Shown here piece by piece: positions 26,530 through 33,586 of a stretch of DNA of 64,000 bases (position 1 is its first letter; the number at the start of each line of letters is the position of its first letter). The DNA is taken from the NCBI RefSeq assembly GCF_900108345.1, contig NZ_FNVV01000013.1:718944-782943 (forward strand), given 5' to 3'. The notes beneath the pieces are model-generated. The model was given only the letters and a program-made list of their open reading frames with translations. It had not been told where the DNA came from and did not search any database. Both the position numbers and the translations under genes were made by a program. This DNA is from Bacteroides ndongoniae (GTDB lineage Bacteria; Bacteroidota; Bacteroidia; Bacteroidales; Bacteroidaceae).

Positions 26530-26770
26530 CTTTCCTTGTCGGGAGAGATTTTACATGCAGGTCAGACAGCGGGGAAAGGACGGGAAGGCAAGCAAACAGC
26601 CGGGGATTTCACGGAATACCCAACCCGACAGGCAAAGCATGGCGGGGGACTGAAAGGACATCTCTGATTTGGGAAGGCTTCCGGGCAATCCACGAGCCGT
26701 TAGCACGGCGGTGCTTGATGCCGGACGACCGCTGTACCTTTGCATAGGAAAATCCAACCGACAAGGGAGT
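26530..26770. promoter_or_regulatory. Hairpin block 4: candidate single-stranded-DNA promoter (Frpo-like)
   Basis: The left arm (26534-26612) and the reverse complement of the right arm (26685-26768) share CCTTGTCGG, GATTTT, ATGCA, AGCGG and GGATT in order. The right arm holds TTG (26715-26717), 17 nt, TACCTTTG (26735-26742). The sequence is related to block 2, but the basal stem differs by compensating changes: GCCGG/CCGGC in block 2, GTCGG/CCGAC here. In duplex DNA the same box points right towards the invertase gene at 26934 and might serve it too; in folded + strand DNA it would drive the Api92-like gene. Confidence 0.85.
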
Positions 26771-26896
26771 GCTGACGAAAAGAGAAGAGGAAAGAAATAA
26801 CGGAAAGATATTAAAACAGGTGTAAAATAAGATGTTATATCTACAATTACGCACAAAATCCTTTCATTTCGAACCATCATGCCTTATTTATATCAG

Positions 26897-26918
26897 ACGG
26901 GAGCAATGTCGCTCCCGT
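26897..26918 (+). promoter_or_regulatory. Hairpin in the invertase leader
   Basis: ACGGGAGC (26897-26904) and GCTCCCGT (26911-26918) form a perfect 8-bp stem ending 15 nt before the ATG. It has no T-run, so it is more likely to act on translation or mRNA stability, or to bind protein, than to terminate. Confidence 0.5.
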
Positions 26919-26933
26919 AAAATAATTAAGGAT

Positions 26934-27593
26934 ATGATAATAGGTTATTTAAGGGTCAGTACGGGCAAACAGAACCCGGCTAATCAACAAGATGAAATCC
27001 GGCGTTTCGCCGACAGTAGAAATCTTTCCATTAACCAGTGGGTAACGGAGGTCGCCAGCGGCAAAAAGAAGGGGTGCGACCGTAAATTAGGGGGGCTGAT
27101 ACGGCGCATGAAACATGGCGATACGCTGATTGTAACGGAAGTGTCGCGTCTAAGCCGCACGCTGACGGACCTCATGGCCATCATGGGCAAATGTCTGGAG
27201 AAAGGAATCAACCTTTACACCACCAAAGAGGGGTATTCGTTCGACAACTCCATCAATAGCAAGGTACTCTGTTTCGCTTTCGGGCTGGTGGCGGAGATTG
27301 AGCGCAACCTGATTTCGATGCGCACCAAGGAGGCGCTTGCCTTGCGGAAAGCCGAGGGTGTCGTTCTCGGCAGGAAAAAAGGCAGTTACACGAAAATGAA
27401 CGTGTTGATTGAAAACCGGAAGGTCGTCGTCGGCATGTTGAAGCAAGACTGTACGATTACCGATATATGCAGGCGTTTCGACATCTCGCGGGATACGTTC
27501 TTGAAATTCCGCAGCCGCTATAAGGAAATAGACAAGGCCATGAAAGAAAAAGAGACAAGACGGAAAGGAAAGTCGCAAAAACGGACGGTATGA
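26934..27593 (+). CDS. Mpi-like serine site-specific recombinase (DNA invertase)
   Basis: A 219-residue protein from MIIGYLRVSTGKQNPANQQD. The resolvase domain is intact: catalytic Ser in YLRVSTGKQ, the VTEVSRLSRTLTDLMAIM arginine motif, and the E-helix region (INSKVLCFAFGLVAEIERNL). A C-terminal helix-turn-helix follows (TDICRRFDISRDTFLKF). The sequence closely resembles the master DNA invertase Mpi of Bacteroides fragilis, which flips promoters of surface-polysaccharide loci. Its position directly upstream of a fimbrial operon suggests that operon as its target. Confidence 0.92.
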   Translation: MIIGYLRVSTGKQNPANQQDEIRRFADSRNLSINQWVTEVASGKKKGCDRKLGGLIRRMKHGDTLIVTEVSRLSRTLTDLMAIMGKCLEKGINLYTTKEGYSFDNSINSKVLCFAFGLVAEIERNLISMRTKEALALRKAEGVVLGRKKGSYTKMNVLIENRKVVVGMLKQDCTITDICRRFDISRDTFLKFRSRYKEIDKAMKEKETRRKGKSQKRTV

Positions 27594-27595
27594 TT

Positions 27596-27869
27596 TTACG
27601 TTCGTTTTCAGCCACAAAGCTACAAAAATAGAAATTATCCACAAAGAAAATCTGCAAGAATTTGCGTTTCAACTCTTTGAGCAGGACAAATTTTCCCGGA
27701 GTGTCCGAATAATACGACCTTTTTTCCGATAGCTTTTTTAATGAACGATTAAACCAACGATTTAACCAACAAATAAACCGGCACAACTGACAGTTATCCG
27801 GCTGATTATTTGTTGGTTTGGTGCTTTTTATCCTTTTAAAGGGGAAGAACGGCACGGATAAACGTACAG
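27596..27869. promoter_or_regulatory. Candidate invertible promoter of the fimbrial operon, drawn in the OFF orientation
   Basis: On the minus strand a textbook promoter TTTG (27642-27645), 19 nt, TAGCTTTG (27615-27622) points left, away from the fimbrial genes. Just outside it is TTACGTTCGT (27596-27605), 8 of 10 bases of the ARACGTWCGT core I recall for Mpi-type inversion sites, and near the operon start is AAACGTACAG (27860-27869), also 8 of 10. If the segment flips, the promoter would point at the gene at 27912. The flanking repeats beyond the core are poorly matched, so this remains a hypothesis. Confidence 0.45.
27764..27830 (+). terminator. Terminator-like inverted repeat before the fimbrial operon
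   Basis: AACCAACAAATAA (27764-27776) pairs with TTATTTGTTGGTT (27806-27818), with an inner CCGG/CCGG pair, followed by GCTTTTTATCC. It would stop rightward read-through from the invertase. The left arm is the second of three related 12-nt repeats (ATTAAACCAACG, ATTTAACCAACA, AATAAACCGG). Confidence 0.65.
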
Positions 27870-27911
27870 GGAATTGAATAAATAGCTGATATAAATTGGC
27901 ATAGACGGAAT

Positions 27912-29159
27912 ATGACAATGAAACGAATACTATTATTATTTCTTTTATTCTGTGGCGGGTATGTTCATGCGCAGGAGCTGGACTCGGCCCGTATCCATTA
28001 CCGGCAGGGGCACAGGAACGTGGACGTGCTCTTCCGGGACAACCGCACGGAATTGGAGCGTTTTATCCGCATTCTGCGCGAAGAACACGGGACGGGGCGT
28101 CTCGAAAACGTCGTGATACGCTCGTGGGCATCACCCGACGGTGCGAACCGTCTTAACGAGGTGCTGTCGAAGCGCAGGGCCGACTCCCTGAAAGCTTATC
28201 TCGTGCGCCATGCCGGAATCCCCGACAGTATCGTCAGTATGCATGGCGAAGGTATCGCGTGGGACATGTTGCGCCGGATGGTCGCTGCCTCAGATATGCT
28301 TTATAAAAAAGAGGTACTGCACATCCTCGATCACACGCCGGTATGGGTGTTCGATGAATCCGGACGCGTGGTGGACGGACGAAAGAAACAGCTCATGGAG
28401 CTGCGCGGCGGACGGCCTTACGTGTACATGCAGGAGAACTTCTTCCCGGATTTGCGTTCCAGTCTCTCGGTGGCCTGCTACCGGAAATCGGAATCGCCCG
28501 TGACTATTTCCCGAAAAGAGGCGGAAGTGAAAGAGCCGGAACCGGCCCTGCAACCCGATAGCGTGGCGGAAACGACCTCCGAGCCAGCAACGGTGCGGCA
28601 GGAAGCGACCGTGCAACCGCAAAGACCGACGGTGCAGCGGCTGGCCGTCAAGACCAACCTGCTCTACGACGCGATACTGATGCCCTCGCTCGAAGTCGAA
28701 TACCGCATTGCCGACCGCTGGACGGTGAACCTCGAAGGCGAGATAGCGTGGTGGAAGAACGATGGCAGGCACAAGTATTACCAAGTGGCCACGATCAGCC
28801 CGGAGGGACGCTGGTGGTTCGGGCAGAAGCAAGGCAACCCGTGGCACGGCCACTACCTCGGCGTGTTCGGGGGCTTCACGTGGTACGACCTCGAAAACGG
28901 CAAGGAGGGCTATCAGGGCGAGGCCGAAATGGTGGGTGTCAGCTACGGCTACATGTTCCCCATCGGACGGCGGTTCTCCTTAGAGGCCGGTATCGGGGTG
29001 GGCTACATGCACAGCAAGTACGAGGAATACCTTCCCATCGACGGACACTACGTGTACCAGCAGACAAACCGGATGAACTACTTCGGCCCGTTGAAACTGA
29101 AGTTTGCCCTCGTGTGGCGGTTGTGGGATACCGGTAAAAAGAAAGGAGGCGCACGATGA
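27912..29159 (+). CDS. DUF3575-type outer-membrane protein of the fimbrial operon
   Basis: A 415-residue protein with a signal peptide (ILLLFLLFCGGYVHAQ). Residues about 25-150 resemble an OmpA-like domain with a DSLKAYL-type helix (SKRRADSLKAYLVRHAGIPD). A Glu/Pro/Thr-rich linker (about 195-245) leads to a C-terminal eight-strand barrel of the DUF3575 type (VKTNLLYDAILMPSLEVEY, WWFGQK, MNYFGPLKLKF). Such a gene commonly heads Bacteroidales fimbrillin loci. The stop overlaps the next start by 4 nt. Likely role: outer-membrane anchor or assembly factor for the fimbria. Confidence 0.85.
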   Translation: MTMKRILLLFLLFCGGYVHAQELDSARIHYRQGHRNVDVLFRDNRTELERFIRILREEHGTGRLENVVIRSWASPDGANRLNEVLSKRRADSLKAYLVRHAGIPDSIVSMHGEGIAWDMLRRMVAASDMLYKKEVLHILDHTPVWVFDESGRVVDGRKKQLMELRGGRPYVYMQENFFPDLRSSLSVACYRKSESPVTISRKEAEVKEPEPALQPDSVAETTSEPATVRQEATVQPQRPTVQRLAVKTNLLYDAILMPSLEVEYRIADRWTVNLEGEIAWWKNDGRHKYYQVATISPEGRWWFGQKQGNPWHGHYLGVFGGFTWYDLENGKEGYQGEAEMVGVSYGYMFPIGRRFSLEAGIGVGYMHSKYEEYLPIDGHYVYQQTNRMNYFGPLKLKFALVWRLWDTGKKKGGAR

Positions 29160-30184
29160 AAACAACGCTACGATATACCCTCATGGGACTCACGCTCGCC
29201 GGATTGACATTCCTTTCCACGAGCTGCCGGAAGGACCTGTGTTACGATCATGACGAACATGGCTTGTCCGTGAAGGTGAATCTCTCTTCCGACTGGGAAC
29301 AGGAATGGGAACGTGCTTATACCTATGACTGGGAAGAATTGTGGGAAGAGGACTGGAAGCATGACTATGACGATTTGCGCCCTGCTCCGGCCGACGGAAT
29401 ACGCGTCCAAGTCTATACCAGCGACGGACAACGTATGGAGAGCAACCTGCCCGATGAAGGAGGACGGGTTGCCATGCCGGAAGGCACGCACGAGCTGCTG
29501 TTCTACAACAATGATACGGAATATATCGTGTTCGACGGTGTGGCCGCCTCGGAATCCGCCACTGCCACCACACGAGGCGTGACCCGGAGTTCTTACCGGG
29601 AACTGCACGCGGGGGAACGTACCGTGAACCAGCCCGACATGCTTTACGGGGCATACATGGAAGAATACACGGCGGAAAAGACACTTGTCCCGACGGAGCT
29701 GCCGGTTACCTTGCGTCCGTTGGTTTACACCTATATGATACGCTACGAGTTCGAAAGCGGACAACAATACGTGGCCTTGGCACGCGGAGCCTTGGCGGGC
29801 ATGGCCGAAACGGTCTACCTGAACGACGGGCATACCGGGGAAAACGCGGCCACGGTACTGTTCGACTGTACACTGGAAGATTATGGAGCGGAAGCTCTGG
29901 TACAGTCGTTCGGCGTGCCCGACTACCCGGGAGAACATTACGGGCGAGGCGATACGGACGGGCGGCGGTACAGCCTGAACTTGGAGGTGAGAATGGTGAA
30001 CGGCAAGTTCAAGACCTTCGAGTTCGATGTCACCGACCAAGTAAAAGGTCAACCACGGGGCGGCGTTATCGTCGTGAGCGGGCTGTCGATTTCCGATGAC
30101 GAGGGTCTGGAAGGCGGAGGCAGCTTTGACGTGGATGTGGACGGCTGGGGAGAATGGGTGGACATACCGCTGCCCCTCGACTGA
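29156..30184 (+). CDS. DUF5119 fimbrial anchor lipoprotein (FimB/Mfa2-like)
   Basis: A 342-residue lipoprotein (lipobox LTFLSTSC, Cys at about 23). The N-terminal SWEQEWER..YDWEELWEEDW region and the two beta-sandwich domains match the DUF5119 family, which occupies the anchor position in Bacteroidales fimbrial operons. It contains an RGVTRSS stretch at about residue 140, resembling a gingipain-type arginine cleavage site. The start overlaps the DUF3575 stop, indicating coupling. Likely role: base subunit limiting fimbria length and anchoring it to the outer membrane. Confidence 0.82.
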   Translation: MKTTLRYTLMGLTLAGLTFLSTSCRKDLCYDHDEHGLSVKVNLSSDWEQEWERAYTYDWEELWEEDWKHDYDDLRPAPADGIRVQVYTSDGQRMESNLPDEGGRVAMPEGTHELLFYNNDTEYIVFDGVAASESATATTRGVTRSSYRELHAGERTVNQPDMLYGAYMEEYTAEKTLVPTELPVTLRPLVYTYMIRYEFESGQQYVALARGALAGMAETVYLNDGHTGENAATVLFDCTLEDYGAEALVQSFGVPDYPGEHYGRGDTDGRRYSLNLEVRMVNGKFKTFEFDVTDQVKGQPRGGVIVVSGLSISDDEGLEGGGSFDVDVDGWGEWVDIPLPLD

Positions 30185-30240
30185 AACGAATAAAATAACA
30201 GGTACTGGAATAACCATTTTTAATTTAATTTTTACATCTT

Positions 30241-31269
30241 ATGAAGAAAAGTTTTTTGATGCTTGGCGTGGCTGTAGCAGCACTGGCAAGCTGTTCGAAT
30301 GAAGAAGTCGTGGATATGCCGCAGAGCCGGGCAATCCAGTTCGAGACTTTCGTGAACCATTCAACGAGAAGTAGTGTGACCGAAACAACGGAAGAAAATC
30401 TTAACAAGTTCTTCGTTTTCGGAAACTATGGAGAGGGCACGTGGACTCCCGTGTATACCAATGTCGAGGTAACAGGAGGAAATGTGGGAGATCAATCAGG
30501 TTGGAATCCTGTACAGACCGCTTATTGGCAATCGGGCGAGAAGTATCGTTTCGGAGCTTATTCTGATGGGAATAGCAAAATCGAGAACGAGAACGTGGAT
30601 TTCATCGAGGGTGAGCAGAAACTGACGTTCACAGATTACACGGCAAACAATGCCAAAGACCTGATCGTGGCCATACCCGATGAAAAGACCGCACAAGCTT
30701 CTGATAATACTCCGGTAGGCTTATCTTTCTACCACATGCTGTCTCAGGTGAAGTTCACCTTCACGAACACGGACTCCCATGACTACATCATGAAAATCGA
30801 AAACATCAAGGTGAACGCGGTACAAACCGCTACGGGTACAGCGACTTATAAGGTGGAGAAACCGACTATCGCTTGGGAGACTGCAAGTGTCCCAAAGGCG
30901 GACTATGATTTCGAAACAATAGAGGATATTGCGGAGCCGGTGAAAGACGATTCTCACTCGACGACCTGCTTCGTCATTCCGCAAGACAACACAGAGTTGT
31001 CGGTTAGCTTTACCGCGATATTCTCTGATAAATCAGGGAAAATAGCAGAAAATAATTTCACCGGAAAGTTGAACTATCAAGGAGATAAAGAAGGTACAGA
31101 AAAAGGCAAATGGACTCCGGGCTTCAGGTACAACTATACGGTTGAAATCAACGGCAGCAAGATTGACCCGGATTTGAAACAACAGGTAATTGAGTTCAAG
31201 GTCGATGCTGTGGAAGACTGGACAGACGTGGACCAAACTCCAGTAACTCCGAATGAGGTCGGAGAATGA
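30241..31269 (+). CDS. Fimbrillin family protein (probable major subunit)
   Basis: A 342-residue lipoprotein precursor (FLMLGVAVAALASCSNE). It has the fimbrillin two-domain beta-sandwich layout: an N-terminal prodomain with an arginine cleavage-type site (FVNHSTRSSV), the YWQSGEKYRFGAY motif, LSFYHMLSQVKFTFTN, and a C-terminal donor-strand region (QQVIEFKVDAVEDWTDVD). It is followed by a stable mRNA hairpin (31305-31328), often seen after an abundant subunit, which supports its being the main shaft protein. Codon use is more AT-rich than in the next three genes. Confidence 0.88.
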   Translation: MKKSFLMLGVAVAALASCSNEEVVDMPQSRAIQFETFVNHSTRSSVTETTEENLNKFFVFGNYGEGTWTPVYTNVEVTGGNVGDQSGWNPVQTAYWQSGEKYRFGAYSDGNSKIENENVDFIEGEQKLTFTDYTANNAKDLIVAIPDEKTAQASDNTPVGLSFYHMLSQVKFTFTNTDSHDYIMKIENIKVNAVQTATGTATYKVEKPTIAWETASVPKADYDFETIEDIAEPVKDDSHSTTCFVIPQDNTELSVSFTAIFSDKSGKIAENNFTGKLNYQGDKEGTEKGKWTPGFRYNYTVEINGSKIDPDLKQQVIEFKVDAVEDWTDVDQTPVTPNEVGE

Positions 31270-31304
31270 TTGCTTGCAAATAGCTAAAGACATCACATCA
31301 GGTT

Positions 31305-31328
31305 ATGAGGGGTTGAATGTCCCCTCAT
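31305..31328 (+). terminator. Intra-operon hairpin after the major fimbrillin
   Basis: ATGAGGGG (31305-31312) and CCCCTCAT (31321-31328) form a perfect 8-bp stem, with no T-run. It probably limits read-through or stabilises the upstream mRNA, setting the ratio of shaft to tip subunits. Confidence 0.6.
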
Positions 31329-31406
31329 GGCCACTAACGGGAGTATCACTCCTTAATTTTACGCTGCCGGTAGCATCAGAAATGACCGGATATAAAGAAA
31401 CAATGT

Positions 31407-32375
31407 ATGATTATGAATAACAACCTATTCAAGACCTTGTTCATACCGGCTGTAGCCTGCCTGCTGGGAGCCTGTACGGAAAGCACGGGTCCGGACATGG
31501 AGGCAGGCGATGACAGTCTGGCGATCCGTTTCGCCGGTCCTGCCGTGACACGAGCCGCCATCGACGACGCAGACGACATGCAGACCGACGGGAACTCGTT
31601 CAGCGTTTGGGGCAGCTATACCGCCGTGACGGGCGGTACGGCCACGAGCGTGTTTGACGCCGAGAAGGTGACATGCCTTTCCGGCATGTGGGGTTACGAG
31701 GGCACGAGATACTGGCTCCCCGGTAACACCTACGACTTCTACGCCCTCTACCCATCCGCGGAGACGCTGGGCGATGCCGTGTCCTCTGTCGCCTGCACGG
31801 ACGGCACTTTTACCGTCAACGGCTTCGACGCCACGAAAGGGTACGACCTGATGACGGCGAAAAAGACGGGTATTTCCGTCGTGGCAGGCCAGACTCCCGG
31901 TGCGGTAGCCCTCAAATTCCAACATCTGCTGGCACGCCTCACCTTCGTGGCACGCAGCGAGGGAGGCAACGCCACGGTACGTTCCATCTCCCTTGAGGGG
32001 CTGGCTGTCAAGGGCGACTACGACGACAACGCAGAAACTGCGTGGAACAACACGACAACGGGGAAGGTCAGCGTGAAGAAAGAGACCAACGTAACCCCTG
32101 CCGGAAACGCGAACGTGTCGGGCGACCTGCTGCTCATTCCGCAATCGCTTGCGGGCGGGGTGAAGCTGACCGTCATCTACGACACCGATGCCGAGACAGA
32201 AAAGTCCGCTTCCTACACCTTGCCTGCCACCACCGTGAGCATGTGGGAGGCGGCGAACCATTACCGTTACTCGTTCACCCTCACCGGCGGAGGCTACATC
32301 GTGTTCGACCCGCCCACGGTCAACGCATGGAGCGACGCCATAGGCGGGAACGTAACCATCGACGTGACCCAATAA
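31407..32375 (+). CDS. Fimbrillin family protein (minor subunit)
   Basis: A 322-residue lipoprotein (LFIPAVACLLGACTEST; the start may be at 31413, MNNNLFK). It shows the fimbrillin pattern: RFAGPAVTRAAI cleavage region, YWLPGNTYDFYALYPSAE, the VALKFQHLLARLTFVAR motif and a terminal V-N-A-W-S-D strand. It is more GC-rich than the preceding subunit. The downstream genes follow with gaps of about 30 nt. Likely a minor or adaptor pilin. Confidence 0.85.
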   Translation: MIMNNNLFKTLFIPAVACLLGACTESTGPDMEAGDDSLAIRFAGPAVTRAAIDDADDMQTDGNSFSVWGSYTAVTGGTATSVFDAEKVTCLSGMWGYEGTRYWLPGNTYDFYALYPSAETLGDAVSSVACTDGTFTVNGFDATKGYDLMTAKKTGISVVAGQTPGAVALKFQHLLARLTFVARSEGGNATVRSISLEGLAVKGDYDDNAETAWNNTTTGKVSVKKETNVTPAGNANVSGDLLLIPQSLAGGVKLTVIYDTDAETEKSASYTLPATTVSMWEAANHYRYSFTLTGGGYIVFDPPTVNAWSDAIGGNVTIDVTQ

Positions 32376-32409
32376 CCTTATTATAAGCTATCTGTAACCT
32401 GACGATAAA

Positions 32410-33561
32410 ATGAACATCCAAATGAAGCAACGATACATACTTCCGGCCCTCCTGCTCCTCTGCGCCGCCTGCCAGCAGGAGGAATGGGCGCAGCCCGAAG
32501 CCGACAGTTCCGACGCCATCCGCTTTGCCGCCCCGACCATTACCGTGGAGGAACTCACCCGGAGCACGTTCCACGACGCATTTCCTACCGGCGGCACATT
32601 CGGTGTATTGGGCTACTGCGTGCCCTACCAGCGCGGTAGCGACACCGAAATGGACTGGGCATCGGGCAGCGCGAACTGGGGCAACAAGAGCGGCAACGCC
32701 TTCCCCGACGTGTTCTTCAATCAAGCCGTCACCTACAACGGCTCGGCCTGCACTTATGACTATAATAACAGTGGCGGCCCACGAAAATGGTACAACACGA
32801 CGCAGAATCAGGAGGCGATCTCCCCCGACAACTACCGGTACACCTTCTTCGCCTATTACCCGATGGACGATTTTACAGTGGAAAGTCCTACCAATGCCAC
32901 CACACGGGGCGTGCCGAAACTGACGTTCACCATGCCGTTCGCCGAGACGGGCGATGTAGCGACTACCACGTTGGACGACAAGGAGACGCCCGACGCGATG
33001 GTCTCCGTCGTCTATAACCACCTGCGCACCACGGGAAACGTGCGCTTCAATTTCAGCCATATCATGACGGGCTTGGGCTTCGCCGTGAACAACTACAATT
33101 ACGGGGGAGATGATGAAACTGTTACCGTCAAGCGCGTTACCTTGTCGGGCAACTTCACTCGCTCGATTACCATAGATTTCAGCAAGAACACCAACGAAGA
33201 CGGATTCTACACCTACAGCGGCACCTATCCCGGCACATACGTGATATATAACAACGAGGAAGGGTTTGCAATAGCTCCCAACAGTTCCGTCCCCCTGATA
33301 GGCGACAAACACCTGCTTCTGTTGAGCAACGCCACGGACGGCACTTATTTCGGCGAGAACGTGAAGGTCCATGTCGAATACACCTACAGGGGGGAAGCAA
33401 AGAACGCCTCTGCCGAACGTCCGACGCAGTTCCAGCCCCGTGCGGGCGTCCGCTATACGGCGCAGCTTAACTTCGTGGGCGAAACCTTCGCGCTGAACTT
33501 CATCGCCGCCGAGGACGAGTTCTGGGAAGACGGGGGCGACAGCGACGTCTCAATCCAATAA
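32410..33561 (+). CDS. Fimbrillin family protein (minor subunit)
   Basis: A 383-residue lipoprotein (LLLLCAACQQE; in-frame Met codons at 32410 and 32422 are both possible). Fimbrillin features include IRFAAPTITVEELTRS, the YRYTFFAYYPMD block, FNFSHIMTGLGFAVNN and the C-terminal RPTQFQPRAGVRYTAQLNFV. A charged insertion (GGDDETVTVKR) sits between the domains. It probably acts as an adaptor between shaft and tip. Confidence 0.85.
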   Translation: MNIQMKQRYILPALLLLCAACQQEEWAQPEADSSDAIRFAAPTITVEELTRSTFHDAFPTGGTFGVLGYCVPYQRGSDTEMDWASGSANWGNKSGNAFPDVFFNQAVTYNGSACTYDYNNSGGPRKWYNTTQNQEAISPDNYRYTFFAYYPMDDFTVESPTNATTRGVPKLTFTMPFAETGDVATTTLDDKETPDAMVSVVYNHLRTTGNVRFNFSHIMTGLGFAVNNYNYGGDDETVTVKRVTLSGNFTRSITIDFSKNTNEDGFYTYSGTYPGTYVIYNNEEGFAIAPNSSVPLIGDKHLLLLSNATDGTYFGENVKVHVEYTYRGEAKNASAERPTQFQPRAGVRYTAQLNFVGETFALNFIAAEDEFWEDGGDSDVSIQ

Positions 33562-33586
33562 AGCAACAACTGAAAACAGCATAAAG

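Noticed and set aside
27764..27818. The 13-bp inverted repeat as a recombination site pair
   Set aside because: A 29-nt spacer is too short for inversion and a T-run follows, so a terminator is more likely.
31425..33372. Long leftward open frames (31425-32372 and 32320-33372) opposite the fimbrillin genes
   Set aside because: They are shadows of GC-rich genes with clear lipoprotein signals and fimbrillin motifs on the + strand.
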